NCBI GenBank assembly: GCA_964020085.1
Contig: OZ026600.1
Span: forward strand, 3,621,165 to 3,685,164
DNA from: Micromussa lordhowensis
Lineage: Eukaryota > Cnidaria > Anthozoa > Scleractinia > Lobophylliidae
Reading direction: 5' to 3'
Length of the DNA stretch: 64,000 bases
A model generated the notes under the pieces. The model saw only the letters and a list, made by a program, of their open reading frames with translations. It was not told the DNA's origin and searched no databases. The translations under genes and the position numbers were made by a program. Each line of letters starts with the position of its first letter. Position 1 is the first letter of the stretch. Below are positions 63,963-64,000 of this stretch, one piece after another.

Positions 63963-64000
63963 ATGGCGGACCAGTACAGTGCGAGCGATGGCGGTGTAGA
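63963..64000 (+). CDS. Start of a further gene, cut by the window end
   Basis: CAACATGGCGGACCAGTAC gives MADQYSASDGGV and runs off the window. The ATGGCGGAC start context is the same YY1-like form as PARP1's. Too short to assign a family. Confidence 0.4.
   Translation, partial: MADQYSASDGGV

Overview
The window is animal nuclear DNA: AT-rich, with short exons separated by GT..AG introns, many AATAAA signals and dense transposons. The proteins (a cbEGF-rich adhesion GPCR, a CALHM-type channel, a complete PARP1) together with Merlin, Ty3/gypsy, DIRS/Ngaro-like, LINE, SINE and MITE families fit a cnidarian, probably an anthozoan such as a stony coral. The species is inferred from gene and repeat style and is not proven. 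All recognisable host genes are on the + strand.

Layout. (1) 1252-15967: an adhesion GPCR, open at its 5' side. It runs through a beta-sandwich ectodomain, an EGF array, a GAIN/GPS region, seven membrane segments and a cytoplasmic tail; 20 exons join in phase (1,320 codons plus stop). (2) 17870-18853: a single-exon calcium homeostasis modulator (CALHM) family channel. (3) 19776-60070: PARP1, 29 exons whose splice phases all agree and which sum to 1,006 codons plus stop, with every PARP1 domain and the H-Y-E catalytic residues. (4) 60071-63962: intergenic. (5) 63963 to the end: first codons of a gene that leaves the window.

PARP1 is stretched to about 40 kb by transposons in its introns. There is a CTAACG-rich TIR element (21178-23316). 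A TTAA-flanked piggyBac-like unit (24839-30405) encloses a Merlin element with an intact transposase. A DIRS/Ngaro-like element (32703-34953) has textbook split direct repeats but encodes only a gag-like/tyrosine-recombinase fusion and no reverse transcriptase. A 2.2-kb TIR element (35805-38008) holds a broken SAP-domain gene. A young Ty3/gypsy element (39339-44002) has apparently identical 160-bp LTRs and a 5-bp target duplication. LINE ends, SINEs (one nested in another, two with clear target-site duplications) and many MITEs fill most of the rest. The most unusual object is the DIRS/Ngaro-like element without a reverse transcriptase.

The three host genes have unrelated jobs: surface signalling, ion/ATP permeation and DNA-break signalling. 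They look like ordinary neighbours rather than a functional cluster. Exon boundaries were read by eye from splice consensus, phase and protein similarity. Transposon boundaries come from visible inverted or direct repeats.
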